Of a DNA stretch of 64,000 nucleotides, positions 17,545 through 26,004 are shown piece by piece. Numbering within the stretch: position 1 is the stretch's first letter; each line of letters begins with the position of its first letter. A program made the position numbers and the translations under genes. Below the pieces are notes generated by a model. The model was not told the origin of the DNA. It saw only the letters and a list, made by a program, of their open reading frames with translations, and made no database searches. Location: assembly GCA_014377015.1 (NCBI GenBank), contig JACMQL010000011.1, positions 103,684-167,683 of the forward strand, written 5' to 3'. The stretch comes from Actinomycetota bacterium. GTDB taxonomy: Bacteria; Actinomycetota; Actinomycetes; Nanopelagicales; Nanopelagicaceae.

Positions 17545-18351
17545 TCACATACTGCCGTCGAGTCCAACAAGTGAAAGATAGGTCCGGACGATTGGAGCAC
17601 TGAACAGGACGGCGACCCATGCGCCCACCATCATCCACGGACCGAATGGAATCCCCGTCTTATGATTCACGCTGCGTTTAATAAGCAGTGCAATGGCAAA
17701 TAGCGCTCCTAACACGAAGGCTGCTACTGCGCCAGTAATAACGACGCTCCAACCTAGGTATCCTAAAAAAAGCCCGATAACACCTGCGAATTTCACATCT
17801 CCGAAGCCCATTCCACCCGGATATGACAAAGCAATAACTAGATAGGCAACCCACATTGCGGCGGCCGAAATAATCGCCCGTATAAGAGGAGCAAAATTTC
17901 CACTTGTGAAACTAGCAATGCCAAGAAAAATAATCCCAACTGCATAACTTGGTAAGACGATCCAATTAGGCAGTGTATGAGTATCGATATCAATCATTGT
18001 TAAAGCAATGCTTATTGATGCCAAGTAGAGAAAAGCGAGAAGCAGAAATGATTCATTAATCCCCAGAGCAGGTTGTGCAAACTTAGATCCGACTAGTGCG
18101 AAGAATCCGGCGGTCATCAACTCAATGAGGGGGTATCTCACGGAAATGCGAAGACCGCAGGCGCGACACTTTCCGCGAAGAAGCAACCAGGAAAGCACTG
18201 GGATATTGTCGATTGGTCGAATTTTGGTTAGGCATTGTGAACACGCGCTCGCAGGGGTGACGATAGATATCTTCTTTGGCACCCTGTAGATCACAACATT
18301 GAGGAAGGATCCGATGAATAGGCCCACGAACCCGAGAAGGATTGCCGTCAA
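17545..18351 (-). CDS. pilD: prepilin peptidase / N-methyltransferase
   Basis: Cleaves and methylates the type IV prepilins of this cluster. The 268-residue membrane protein has the N-terminal methyltransferase loop with two CxxC pairs (CSQC and CRAC, about residues 32-65) and the two catalytic aspartates in DIDTHTLPN and GFGDVK. About eight membrane helices. Its start overlaps the upstream gene by four bases. Confidence 0.95.
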   Translation of the reverse strand: MTAILLGFVGLFIGSFLNVVIYRVPKKISIVTPASACSQCLTKIRPIDNIPVLSWLLLRGKCRACGLRISVRYPLIELMTAGFFALVGSKFAQPALGINESFLLLAFLYLASISIALTMIDIDTHTLPNWIVLPSYAVGIIFLGIASFTSGNFAPLIRAIISAAAMWVAYLVIALSYPGGMGFGDVKFAGVIGLFLGYLGWSVVITGAVAAFVLGALFAIALLIKRSVNHKTGIPFGPWMMVGAWVAVLFSAPIVRTYLSLVGLDGSM

Positions 18352-19985
18352 TTAATCACCACATCTCTAATTGTGAGGCGATCACCGAGAACACCAGTGC
18401 CGGGAGGGGAGAAGACCTCGCCGGTGCTTAAGTTCACATTTGGCAAACCGATAGGCACAAAACTCAATGTAAATGGGGAACTAGTTGAAATCGAAGATGC
18501 ATACATCTGTCCGCGCCAAATATCGCCCGAATTAGAAATAGGGCACGGGGAGTAGACAAAGGCGTTCACCAGAGTGCTGACATTCACGTTATTACCGATG
18601 CTTGATGAACCGCTCGGACAGGTAGGTGTGTTGTCCTGCACATTATCCGGGATGACAATCCACAAACGCTTGGCAGTGTTGTTGGACGAGGCTATTGTGT
18701 TTGAACTCAAGGTGAAATTGTTCGCCAAAATCAGCATGTCACTTGTAAGTGCAAGATCGATATTTCGAAGATCAGTATTTGCCCCGCATCCACGGGTATC
18801 AATGATTATTGGCATTGCCGAATTCTGTGCTGTGCGTAACGCATTCGCTAAGTTACTCGACGAGCATGAGGATAAAGTTTGTGTTGCAAAAGGAGTCCCA
18901 GCCGACACCAGCCATTCGTTGGCATTGAATGAAAAATCAATCCAACGCGGAACTGTAGGGATTGCGGGGGTAACTATCCCGCTTTTACGTGTGGTAATCG
19001 TGCCTTTTATCGAGGCGGCCGCGCCCGAGAAAGTGCCTGCTGTGACGAATGAGCCACCGACAGATGACCTGGCATAGAACATCGAGTTTGCAACGCCAGG
19101 TCCAACAACGATACTTCCACCGACCTTGCCGGAGATTGAAACGGATCCGGACGAGTAAATATCTCCGTCCACAATTGCGGGTTTTGCGACATTTACATAC
19201 CCAAGTCCATTGGCACTATGTGAAATTACATTGCCGGTCACCTCGCCAGAGACAATGCTAACGTCATTGGTCGCGTACAAATCACCGTCAATTGTGCAGC
19301 CACTTGTTACCGAGGCAGATCCATTGCCCAGAATCAAATCGCCTTTGATTACCGAATGAGAAGTGCAAGTAACACTTCCCGATAAATACTGAATACTTGG
19401 TTTTGTCGTAGATCCTTGATTTAAAGTTAAATTATTTATCGTCGGGTCCACTTGTGAAAAAGCGTACATTGCTGCGCCGCTCGGAACAATCGAACTCGAC
19501 GCTGGTGTTGGCGTGTACGGATAAATTGCCTCTACTCGTCGAACATCTTGCGAAGACTGTCCTGCAACTCCGAATGAAGCGGCATGGCCGGTGGAAATCA
19601 GTCGTAAACGTGCGGCACCTGCGTTAGTTGGACATCCCGTTACCCAACTCGAATCAACATCACCTGGTGAAGTCGCCAATGTGGAATACGAAATCTTCAC
19701 AGTAAAGATGGGACTCGTCGTACTTGAATATTCTGGCTGGCAAGTTGATGCAGCTAATTTGGCTGCGGCGAAATCTATACCTGCCGTGGCTGCCGCTTCA
19801 GCTTGCACGCCGGCTCGTGTTGAACTTGTAAAACCGACTGCATGCAGAGACATCGTTGTGCTCGTAACAGCCACGGCGCTGGATACACCCATGACTCCAA
19901 GCACGCCAATAAGTGCTGCCCCTGCCTCTCGGGTACCCGTGGCGGCGAGTCGCCGATACGTCGCTCCAATAGTCTTCAGAAGCAT
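18348..19985 (-). CDS. PilX-like pilus-cluster protein with bactofilin-like repeats
   Basis: 545 residues. The N-terminus has a long hydrophobic helix (about residues 22-48, GAALIGVLGVMGVSSAVAVTSTTMSL) like PilX or DUF7305-type minor components, but without a clear G/FTLIE cleavage motif. Residues about 170-330 contain short repeats of the form GDLxxxNxxSVxSGxxxGxV, reminiscent of polymer-forming bactofilin beta-solenoids. The C-terminal part is Ser/Asn-rich with several cysteines. Placed between the minor pilins and pilD, it is probably an exported pilus tip or surface component; function inferred from position only. Confidence 0.6.
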   Translation of the reverse strand: MLLKTIGATYRRLAATGTREAGAALIGVLGVMGVSSAVAVTSTTMSLHAVGFTSSTRAGVQAEAAATAGIDFAAAKLAASTCQPEYSSTTSPIFTVKISYSTLATSPGDVDSSWVTGCPTNAGAARLRLISTGHAASFGVAGQSSQDVRRVEAIYPYTPTPASSSIVPSGAAMYAFSQVDPTINNLTLNQGSTTKPSIQYLSGSVTCTSHSVIKGDLILGNGSASVTSGCTIDGDLYATNDVSIVSGEVTGNVISHSANGLGYVNVAKPAIVDGDIYSSGSVSISGKVGGSIVVGPGVANSMFYARSSVGGSFVTAGTFSGAAASIKGTITTRKSGIVTPAIPTVPRWIDFSFNANEWLVSAGTPFATQTLSSCSSSNLANALRTAQNSAMPIIIDTRGCGANTDLRNIDLALTSDMLILANNFTLSSNTIASSNNTAKRLWIVIPDNVQDNTPTCPSGSSSIGNNVNVSTLVNAFVYSPCPISNSGDIWRGQMYASSISTSSPFTLSFVPIGLPNVNLSTGEVFSPPGTGVLGDRLTIRDVVIN

Positions 19986-20554
19986 GGTGAACTCACAGTT
20001 GCTGACAAAGAAATGTAAGTCATAGTGTTCATAAGAACGTAAGGATGCGATCCGGCTGCCACATCGAATTTTAATTCGACTCGCCCGCCACTGGGGGCGT
20101 TGAATACTTTCCCGGTAGCGGGATCCGAAGGTGAAATTCCGGATCCTAATAAAGTCCAGATTCCCTGTGGCCCACCGCTAGGAAGTGCAATTACGCTAGC
20201 TGGAGTGGTTCTTTTGGTATAGACAGACCCGCCGTTGGTTGGCGTGTAATACCAAGCCTGGCATGAAGCCGCCGTCGTGCGCGGATCCGAACCAACCGTG
20301 CGAGCCATGAGTAATTGTGTTCCTGCCACAGGGTCACTTGTCACTGTTATTGCAGAGGCATTACGCACTCCGGTTTGAATTGATCGTACAACTTGTTGAG
20401 CAGTGTTGGCTGCCGTGGTGACAGTTTGAGCAATTTCTTGAGTTCGGATTCCGTTGACAAAAATTCCGGCACCAATTCCTAGAACAATTAAAGATAGCCC
20501 GCTGCTGATAAGAAGCTCGATAAGCGTGAACCCACTCGAATCATTTCGCTTCAT
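19976..20554 (-). CDS. type IV minor prepilin, PilW-like
   Basis: 192 residues starting at MKRNDSSGFTLIELL: a short leader, the G^F cleavage site and Glu5, then a hydrophobic helix. Longer in-frame starts upstream would put more than 40 residues before the cleavage site and run into the previous gene, so they are rejected. The start is two bases after the pilV-like stop, and its end overlaps the PilX-like gene by ten bases. Likely a minor pilin that primes assembly. Confidence 0.85.
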   Translation of the reverse strand: MKRNDSSGFTLIELLISSGLSLIVLGIGAGIFVNGIRTQEIAQTVTTAANTAQQVVRSIQTGVRNASAITVTSDPVAGTQLLMARTVGSDPRTTAASCQAWYYTPTNGGSVYTKRTTPASVIALPSGGPQGIWTLLGSGISPSDPATGKVFNAPSGGRVELKFDVAAGSHPYVLMNTMTYISLSATVSSPCF

Positions 20555-20556
20555 TT

Positions 20557-21033
20557 CTAAACCGCTCTCTTCACAAATATGAATGTGACGGCGGATGCGA
20601 TTGGTGTCGTCGCACTTAGTTTTGTGACTGAGACTGCCGCGCGGACAACGCCTGGGTAAGTGGCAGGACATGTCGGAGCACTCCAAGTCGGAACCAAAGT
20701 AACTCCGCGGGGATCAACCACCGGCGCGGGTGTAACAGCAAGAAATTGCGTAATATCCGCGCAACTTGGTGTCGTTGCTTGCTGCGAGCGCACTGCGCGC
20801 GCACCCTCAATTTGTTCATTCACAATCTGTGTCGCGGTGGCAATTGTGGTATTCGTCGCTGTGTCTTTCACTGAATTAAGCAGCAGTGGAATATATGACA
20901 TCGCCATAATGCTGAGTAAAAACATTGAGACAACTACTTCGAGAATTCCGAAACCTGCCTCGGACGTTACCGCGTTGTTGCTCGCTGCTTCAGCTAGTGG
21001 AGTTAGAGAGGGGGAAGTTCTCTCGGCTTGCAT
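20557..21033 (-). CDS. type IV minor prepilin, PilV-like
   Basis: 158 residues with an unusually long, poorly charged leader (about 28 residues) before the cleavage motif AGFGILEVVVSMFLL; the Glu5 of the mature pilin is kept. A short pilin head with one cysteine pair follows. AGGTG lies upstream of the ATG. First gene of the minor pilin block, separated from pilA by a 134-base gap containing a large hairpin. Confidence 0.82.
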   Translation of the reverse strand: MQAERTSPSLTPLAEAASNNAVTSEAGFGILEVVVSMFLLSIMAMSYIPLLLNSVKDTATNTTIATATQIVNEQIEGARAVRSQQATTPSCADITQFLAVTPAPVVDPRGVTLVPTWSAPTCPATYPGVVRAAVSVTKLSATTPIASAVTFIFVKRAV

Positions 21034-21099
21034 TTATTCACCTGCCTTTATCTGCATTTGTATCTATTTGTTTTGCTTTCGGGGAAGAAAGTTGTGCGA

Positions 21100-21150
21100 G
21101 TGACTACGAGGTGAGGGATGTGGACCTTTCGTCCAGCACCCCGTAGCCAC
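21100..21150 (-). terminator. three-tier hairpin between pilA and the minor pilins
   Basis: Plus-strand pairing: GTGACTACG (21100-21108) with CGTAGCCAC (21142-21150), GGTG (21110-21113) with CACC (21137-21140), TGGAC (21121-21125) with GTCCA (21131-21135) closing a CTTTC loop. It starts 18 bases after the pilA stop. There is no U-run after it, so it may stabilise the pilA message or partly terminate transcription, giving more major than minor pilin. Confidence 0.55.
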
Positions 21151-21167
21151 TCAACCCTGGCTAAGCT

Positions 21168-21644
21168 CTAAGGAGCCGTACAGGTTGTCGGGAGCGGTGT
21201 GACTGTGCCCGCGACCTTCGCCACTCCAGCAGTGTCGGTGAGGAAGAAGACGTTATTAGTCACGCTCTTGGCAGCGATGCAGAAAGAACTTGTGGTTGCC
21301 TTATAGGTAATCGTTCCAACGACAGATGAACTAATTGTGTAACCCTCGGCGGGGGTGATAACTGTGCCGATATCTACGGCGGTGATTGGTAATGAGCCAG
21401 TGGTGGTCTGAGCGGAAATTACGGCCGTCTTGGCGTTTGTAAGATCGGACTGAACTGCGCTGTCTTTGGCATTATTTTGGACGTTGAGGTAGACCGGGAT
21501 CGCGATAGCGGCGAGGATGCCGATGATCACAATTACGACGAGGAGCTCAATAAGGGTGAAGCCCTTATCTTTGACATTTTGAGACTGAAGCTCCCTTAGG
21601 GAAGAGCGGCGAACAGATAGTTCGCCAGCAACGCGAGAAATCAT
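21168..21644 (-). CDS. pilA: type IV major pilin
   Basis: 158 residues from the ATG with AAAAGGATG eight bases upstream. The prepilin has a 26-residue leader ending in G, then FTLIELLVVIVIIGILAAIAIPVYLN, the canonical pilin helix, and a globular head with two cysteines (FCIAAK and TTCTAP) likely forming the usual C-terminal disulfide loop. It stands alone in the pilus cluster with a long leader upstream and a hairpin downstream, as expected for a highly expressed major subunit. Confidence 0.93.
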   Translation of the reverse strand: MISRVAGELSVRRSSLRELQSQNVKDKGFTLIELLVVIVIIGILAAIAIPVYLNVQNNAKDSAVQSDLTNAKTAVISAQTTTGSLPITAVDIGTVITPAEGYTISSSVVGTITYKATTSSFCIAAKSVTNNVFFLTDTAGVAKVAGTVTPLPTTCTAP

Positions 21645-21943
21645 GTGTGCATCCTTTTCGGTCGAATACTGCACGGACTATGCCGGCGTATGGTTTTAGG
21701 AACCAGTTCAGTAAGCGCCTTGCCTATCGAACCCCCGCAAGATCCAGGTTGACCCTGGTTCCATCTGGTATCGGAACCTTACAACTGTAAATGACAAAAT
21801 GTAAAGTGTTTTAGTAAAATACAAGCGTGTAATTCCCGATTTGGGTGAAATCGTGGATAACAAAAAGTAAAGTGAATTTGTAATGTTCAGGAGGTAAACA
21901 GATTCCGCCTGCGCGAGGAATTCACAAGCGCTCTCTTCAGGGC
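21645..21943 (-). promoter_or_regulatory. pilA upstream region with competing leader hairpins
   Basis: A 299-base gene-free stretch. The plus-strand segment CCTGGTTCC (21754-21762) can pair in three ways: CTGGTTCC with GGAACCAG at 21699-21706 (8 bp), GGTTCC with GGAACC at 21773-21778 (6 bp), or CCTGG with CCAGG at 21744-21748 (5 bp). Upstream (about 21785-21850) is AT-rich and may hold the promoter. The layout suggests a regulated leader, though no known riboswitch is recognised. Confidence 0.4.
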
Positions 21944-23062
21944 TTACTTGATGAGTTTTGAGATATTGAAGATAGGCAGATAGAGAGCCACGACCATGCC
22001 ACCGATGACAACCCCAAGAAAGGCGACCATTAGAGGCTCAATCATGGCTGTCAATTGCTCAGTTGCCGCCTCAACTTCTTGGTCGTAAAAGTCCGCGATC
22101 TTGTCGAGCATCACTTCCAACGAGCCGGCGCCCTCACCAACCGCGATCATCTGCACCACCATTGGCGGGAAAACACTCTCGTGCGCCATAGGCGCCGCGA
22201 GAGAATTTCCGTTTCGGACGGAATCAGAGACCTTTTTGAGCGAATCCTCTATCACCCAGTTGCCAGAAGTTTCGCCCACGATTTGCAGGGCGCGCAGAAT
22301 CGGAACTCCGGCGCCGATCATGTCGGAGAAATTACGGCTGAAACGAGCGATCGCGATTTTCTTCATAAGTAGTCCGAAAACCGGCATTTTCAATTTAAGC
22401 GGGTCCAAGAATCGACGTACGCGCACAGTGTTTTTGTTCCTTGGCCACCAGATCGCAAAAGCTACTCCGACGACAAGCATCAGCGGGCCGATCCAGACCA
22501 TCGCGTGCGAGAGATAAACCAGAACCATGGTTGGCAGGGGTAACTTCCCTCCCATGCCTTCGAACATCTTCTGAAAGACGGGGACGATAAAAACCAGCAT
22601 CGACACGACGGAGACGAGAGACATGATGAGCACGATCACGGGGTAGGTCATGGCCGACTTGATCTTGGCTCGTAAATTCACTTCCTTTTCGAAATTCACT
22701 GCGATTGAATCGAGAGCCCCCTCGAGAAAACCGCCCGCCTCGCCTGCGCGAATCATGCTCAGCATCAACGGCGGAAAGACCTGGCTATGCATAGCGAATG
22801 CTTCAGAAGTAGACACACCTGTTTCAACCTGATCGCGCACCTGCCCGAGAATCTTGGCCAACGGCTTGCTCTCTGTTTGGTCGGCCAAAATATTTAGTGT
22901 GCGGAGGAGTGAGAGCCCGGCCCCGATCATGGTCGCCATCTGCCGACTCATGATGGCGAGTTCCTTGAGCTTCACCCGTTTTTGAAAACCAGGAATGTTT
23001 ATCTCTTTCTTGAGCCCGCTACCTGCACCATCTCGCGTACCCGATGATGTTGTCTTTGCCAC
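21944..23062 (-). CDS. pilC: type IV pilus inner-membrane platform protein PilC
   Basis: 372 residues with two GspF domains (about residues 35-160 and 238-360), each with the family pattern (MSRQMATMIGAGLSLLRTL; FSRNFSDMIGAGVPILRAL) and three membrane helices in all. It anchors the assembly and retraction ATPases. The GTG start overlaps the pilT TAG by one base. Confidence 0.95.
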   Translation of the reverse strand: MAKTTSSGTRDGAGSGLKKEINIPGFQKRVKLKELAIMSRQMATMIGAGLSLLRTLNILADQTESKPLAKILGQVRDQVETGVSTSEAFAMHSQVFPPLMLSMIRAGEAGGFLEGALDSIAVNFEKEVNLRAKIKSAMTYPVIVLIMSLVSVVSMLVFIVPVFQKMFEGMGGKLPLPTMVLVYLSHAMVWIGPLMLVVGVAFAIWWPRNKNTVRVRRFLDPLKLKMPVFGLLMKKIAIARFSRNFSDMIGAGVPILRALQIVGETSGNWVIEDSLKKVSDSVRNGNSLAAPMAHESVFPPMVVQMIAVGEGAGSLEVMLDKIADFYDQEVEAATEQLTAMIEPLMVAFLGVVIGGMVVALYLPIFNISKLIK

Positions 23063-24228
23063 TATTCAGCCTTGCCCGAAAAAGAATCACCGAAGTCAAT
23101 CGGACCTGCAGCATCACTTTGTCGAAAAGAACCAGGTGCGCCGCTACGTTCCAAAAGTCTTTCAAGGCCGTCAGTGTCATGTGCCGATGCACGCGCAACT
23201 TCATATGCCACCACGCGATTCGTAACCAGATCCGCCAAGTGCTGATCCATCGTGTGCATTCCAAGCGCACGACCAGCCTGCATTGCGGAAACAATCTGAT
23301 AAGTCTTTCCTTCACGGATGAGGTTTGCGATTGCGGGTGTGGCAACAAGAACTTCTGTCACTGCTATTCGGCCAGCGCCGTCGGCGCGTTTTACCAAACT
23401 TTGACATACAACACCCTGCAATGTTGCAGCCAATTGTGCACGAACTTGCGATTGCTGATGCGGAGGAAACACATCGATTATGCGATCGATAGTTTGCGCG
23501 GCATCTTGAGTGTGAAGTGTTGCAAAGACCAGGTGGCCGGTCTCGGCCGCAGTGAGTGCAACTGAGATTGTTTCCAGATCGCGAAGTTCGCCGATCAGGA
23601 TTACATCAGGATCTTGTCGAAGCACATGTTTTAGGGCCGCCGCAAAACTGTGGGTGTCGGTGCCGACTTCGCGCTGATTGACGACCGACTTGTTGTTGCG
23701 ATGTAAAAATTCAATTGGATCTTCTACCGTAACAATGTGATCTGAACGAGTTGAGTTAACTAAATCTACGAGAGCTGCCAGGGTTGTAGATTTTCCTGAT
23801 CCGGTTGGTCCAGTAACCAACACGAGCCCGCGAGCCAAAGTTGCAAAGTTGCGCACTGAATCGGGAATGCCAAGTTCAGACAAACTCTTAATTGAAGTGG
23901 GAATAATTCTAAAGGCTGCCCCGATTGAACCTCGTTGCTGATAGAAGTTAACGCGAAAGCGGACTCCGCCGGAAATTGTGTAGGCGAAGTCCAGTTCTAA
24001 TTCTTCTTCAAAATTACTTTTCTGAATCGGCGACAAAATGCTCAAAAGCGCCGTGGCCACTTTCTCGCGACTCCAGAGAGAAGCATTTGGCAGCGCTTTT
24101 AAACTTCCGTCGACCCGAAGAACTGGCGGCGCTCCAACGGTGATGTGAAGGTCGGATGCTCCTTGAGTTAGGACTTCATTCAGGGCCTGAGCGAGATCAG
24201 CATCTATTTGAATCGATTCTGTCATCAT
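23062..24228 (-). CDS. pilT: pilus retraction ATPase PilT
   Basis: 388-residue GspE-family ATPase: N-terminal PAS-like domain (GASDLHITVGAPPVLRVDG), Walker A GPTGSGKST (about residue 138), Asp box, Walker B VILIGELRDLET and the His box HLVFATLHT. The PilT-specific AIRNLIRE-type motif appears as AIANLIREGKTYQI, distinguishing it from PilB. Retraction implies twitching, adhesion or DNA uptake. ATG 24228 and ATG 24225 are both possible starts; both overlap the pilB stop. Confidence 0.95.
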   Translation of the reverse strand: MMTESIQIDADLAQALNEVLTQGASDLHITVGAPPVLRVDGSLKALPNASLWSREKVATALLSILSPIQKSNFEEELELDFAYTISGGVRFRVNFYQQRGSIGAAFRIIPTSIKSLSELGIPDSVRNFATLARGLVLVTGPTGSGKSTTLAALVDLVNSTRSDHIVTVEDPIEFLHRNNKSVVNQREVGTDTHSFAAALKHVLRQDPDVILIGELRDLETISVALTAAETGHLVFATLHTQDAAQTIDRIIDVFPPHQQSQVRAQLAATLQGVVCQSLVKRADGAGRIAVTEVLVATPAIANLIREGKTYQIVSAMQAGRALGMHTMDQHLADLVTNRVVAYEVARASAHDTDGLERLLERSGAPGSFRQSDAAGPIDFGDSFSGKAE

Positions 24229-25775
24229 GCCACCACCCTTAGAATTTCTTCGACCGAGGTAAGACCCAATTTAACTTTTGCCCAGCCATCTTCACGCAAT
24301 GTGATCATTCCTTGTTCGCGTGCAAGCCGTCCGATTTCCGCACTAGAAGCGCGAGCCACGGCAAGTCGTTCGATCTCTTCAGTAACAGTCATAACTTCAT
24401 GAACGGCGATTCGTCCGCGGTATCCGGTGTTGGAACACGAAGTGCAACCAACTGGTTGATAAATGGGCGGCGGCGGCTGATCTAGCTCGAATCCAAATCG
24501 AAGATTGGCAAGATATTGCGCGTCGTGGGTGATCGGAGTTTTGCAATGGACACAGAGCCTGCGAGTCAATCGTTGCGCCACCACACAGTCCAGCGCTGAA
24601 CCAACCAAGAAAGGTTCGATGTTCATCTCGGTGAGTCGCGTAATTGCACTCGGTGCATCATTGGTGTGCAGGGTAGAAAGAACTAGGTGGCCAGTCAGTG
24701 AAGCTTCCACCGCAATTTGTGCGGTCTCATGATCTCTGATTTCACCGATAAGGACCACGTCAGGATCGCTTCGCAAAATTGAACGCAGGGCGCTCGCAAA
24801 TGTAAGTCCAGCCTTCGGATTTACTTGTACTTGATTGATGCCTTTCATGCGATACTCGACGGGATCTTCAACTGTAATTACGTTTATCTCAGGTCGCGAT
24901 ACTGCACCTAATGTCGTGTAGAGCGTCGTGGATTTTCCGGAGCCAGTCGGTCCAGTTACTAAGATCATTCCGTAAGGCTTGGTGTATGAAGTTTTGTAGG
25001 CTTCGAAATTTCTCTCCAGTAGTGCAAGATCGTTGATATCCAGATTCGAATTGGGATTATCCAGAATACGCATGACGATCTTCTCACCCCAGACCGTCGG
25101 CAGAGTGGCAACGCGTAAATCAATCTTGCGTCCGCCGTAGGTGACCGACATGCGACCGTCTTGCGGTTTACGTCGTTCGGCAATATCGATGTCGCTCATA
25201 ATCTTGAGTCGGGAAATGACTCCACTTTGGATGCTCTTTGGCGCGACCTGCATCTCGTGCAGCACTCCGTCGATTCGATAGCGAACTCGCACATCGTATT
25301 CCGCCGGTTCGATATGAATATCCGAGGAATGATCCTGAATAGCCTGGCTGACTAACAGATTCACCAGCCGCACTATCGGGGCACCGTCCTCCGAAGACTC
25401 AGCGGCAACGTATTCGACCGCATCGGCCGGGGCGTTCTTCTCCACGAGGGCCGAGGTGAGATCGCTGAGCTCGTCATCAGCCCGCAGGTAGCGGTCGATC
25501 GCGGCCAGTAAATCCGAGCGCTCAACCCCCACCGCTTCAACCGTTGTTCGGGAGGAGGTGCGGACATCATCGATTGCGACGACATTTCTTGGATCAGCCA
25601 TGGCCAGAATTAGGCGACCATTTTCCAGACCGATCGGTAAAACTTCATGCCGTCGGCAGATTGCGGCGCTTACCATGGTGATCGCATGGCGGTCGATCGG
25701 ATAATCAAAAAGTTGGACGAAAGCTATACCCGCTTTACTCGCCAGGGCGCGGGCGGCATCTACCTCGGTGGGCAT
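24225..25775 (-). CDS. pilB: pilus assembly ATPase PilB (N-terminal half of MshEN domain out of frame)
   Basis: Powers pilus extension. From ATG 25775 (GAGGCG upstream) the 516 residues hold the second half of the N-terminal MshEN domain (ARALASKAGIAFVQLFDYPID), then Walker A GPTGSGKSTTLYT, Walker B VVLIGEIRDHETA, the HLVLSTLHT His box and a zinc-binding pair of CxxC motifs (CVHC and CTSC). Homologues usually carry another 40-60 residues in front; a matching open frame lies just upstream in another frame (25760-25957). Either translation restarts here, a frameshift joins the two, or the sequence carries an indel. Confidence 0.88.
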   Translation of the reverse strand: MPTEVDAARALASKAGIAFVQLFDYPIDRHAITMVSAAICRRHEVLPIGLENGRLILAMADPRNVVAIDDVRTSSRTTVEAVGVERSDLLAAIDRYLRADDELSDLTSALVEKNAPADAVEYVAAESSEDGAPIVRLVNLLVSQAIQDHSSDIHIEPAEYDVRVRYRIDGVLHEMQVAPKSIQSGVISRLKIMSDIDIAERRKPQDGRMSVTYGGRKIDLRVATLPTVWGEKIVMRILDNPNSNLDINDLALLERNFEAYKTSYTKPYGMILVTGPTGSGKSTTLYTTLGAVSRPEINVITVEDPVEYRMKGINQVQVNPKAGLTFASALRSILRSDPDVVLIGEIRDHETAQIAVEASLTGHLVLSTLHTNDAPSAITRLTEMNIEPFLVGSALDCVVAQRLTRRLCVHCKTPITHDAQYLANLRFGFELDQPPPPIYQPVGCTSCSNTGYRGRIAVHEVMTVTEEIERLAVARASSAEIGRLAREQGMITLREDGWAKVKLGLTSVEEILRVVA

Positions 25776-25957
25776 ATGAGCGCCTCGGCAAGCAATATTG
25801 CTTCCCAAGGCGGTTGAAAACCAGTGGCGTCCCGACGGACGACTGTTACGGCACTTGGGGAAGTGTGTTTCACGTCTGACAGCATAACCATGAGCTTGGT
25901 TCTGGCAACAGGTGCTTCCACCAAAAAGACGTCTTTTAAGTTACTCGTTGGTAGCAT
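25760..25957 (-). pseudogene. out-of-frame 5' part of pilB (possible MshEN first half)
   Basis: An open frame of 65 codons ending 16 bases inside pilB. Its last residues, WEAILLAEALI, followed directly by the pilB residues PTEVDAARALAS, resemble the continuous MshEN pattern (L-V-xx-G-x-I-T-xx-D-xx-RALA) of other PilB proteins. This suggests one gene interrupted by a -1 shift near 25765-25775. It may alternatively be a chance frame. Confidence 0.4.
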
Positions 25958-26004
25958 TCAGCTTCACACTTTCCCTGAATTTCCTTGATTTAGATCGGAC
26001 GAGC

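Noticed and set aside
21670..21780. c-di-GMP-I riboswitch before pilA
   Set aside because: AGGGTCAACC and GGCAAGGC segments are suggestive, but the conserved core and the spacing cannot be aligned by eye.
25868..25883. TGTTTCACGT sequence, possible third parS
   Set aside because: Only the left half matches; the right arm (CTGACA) does not.
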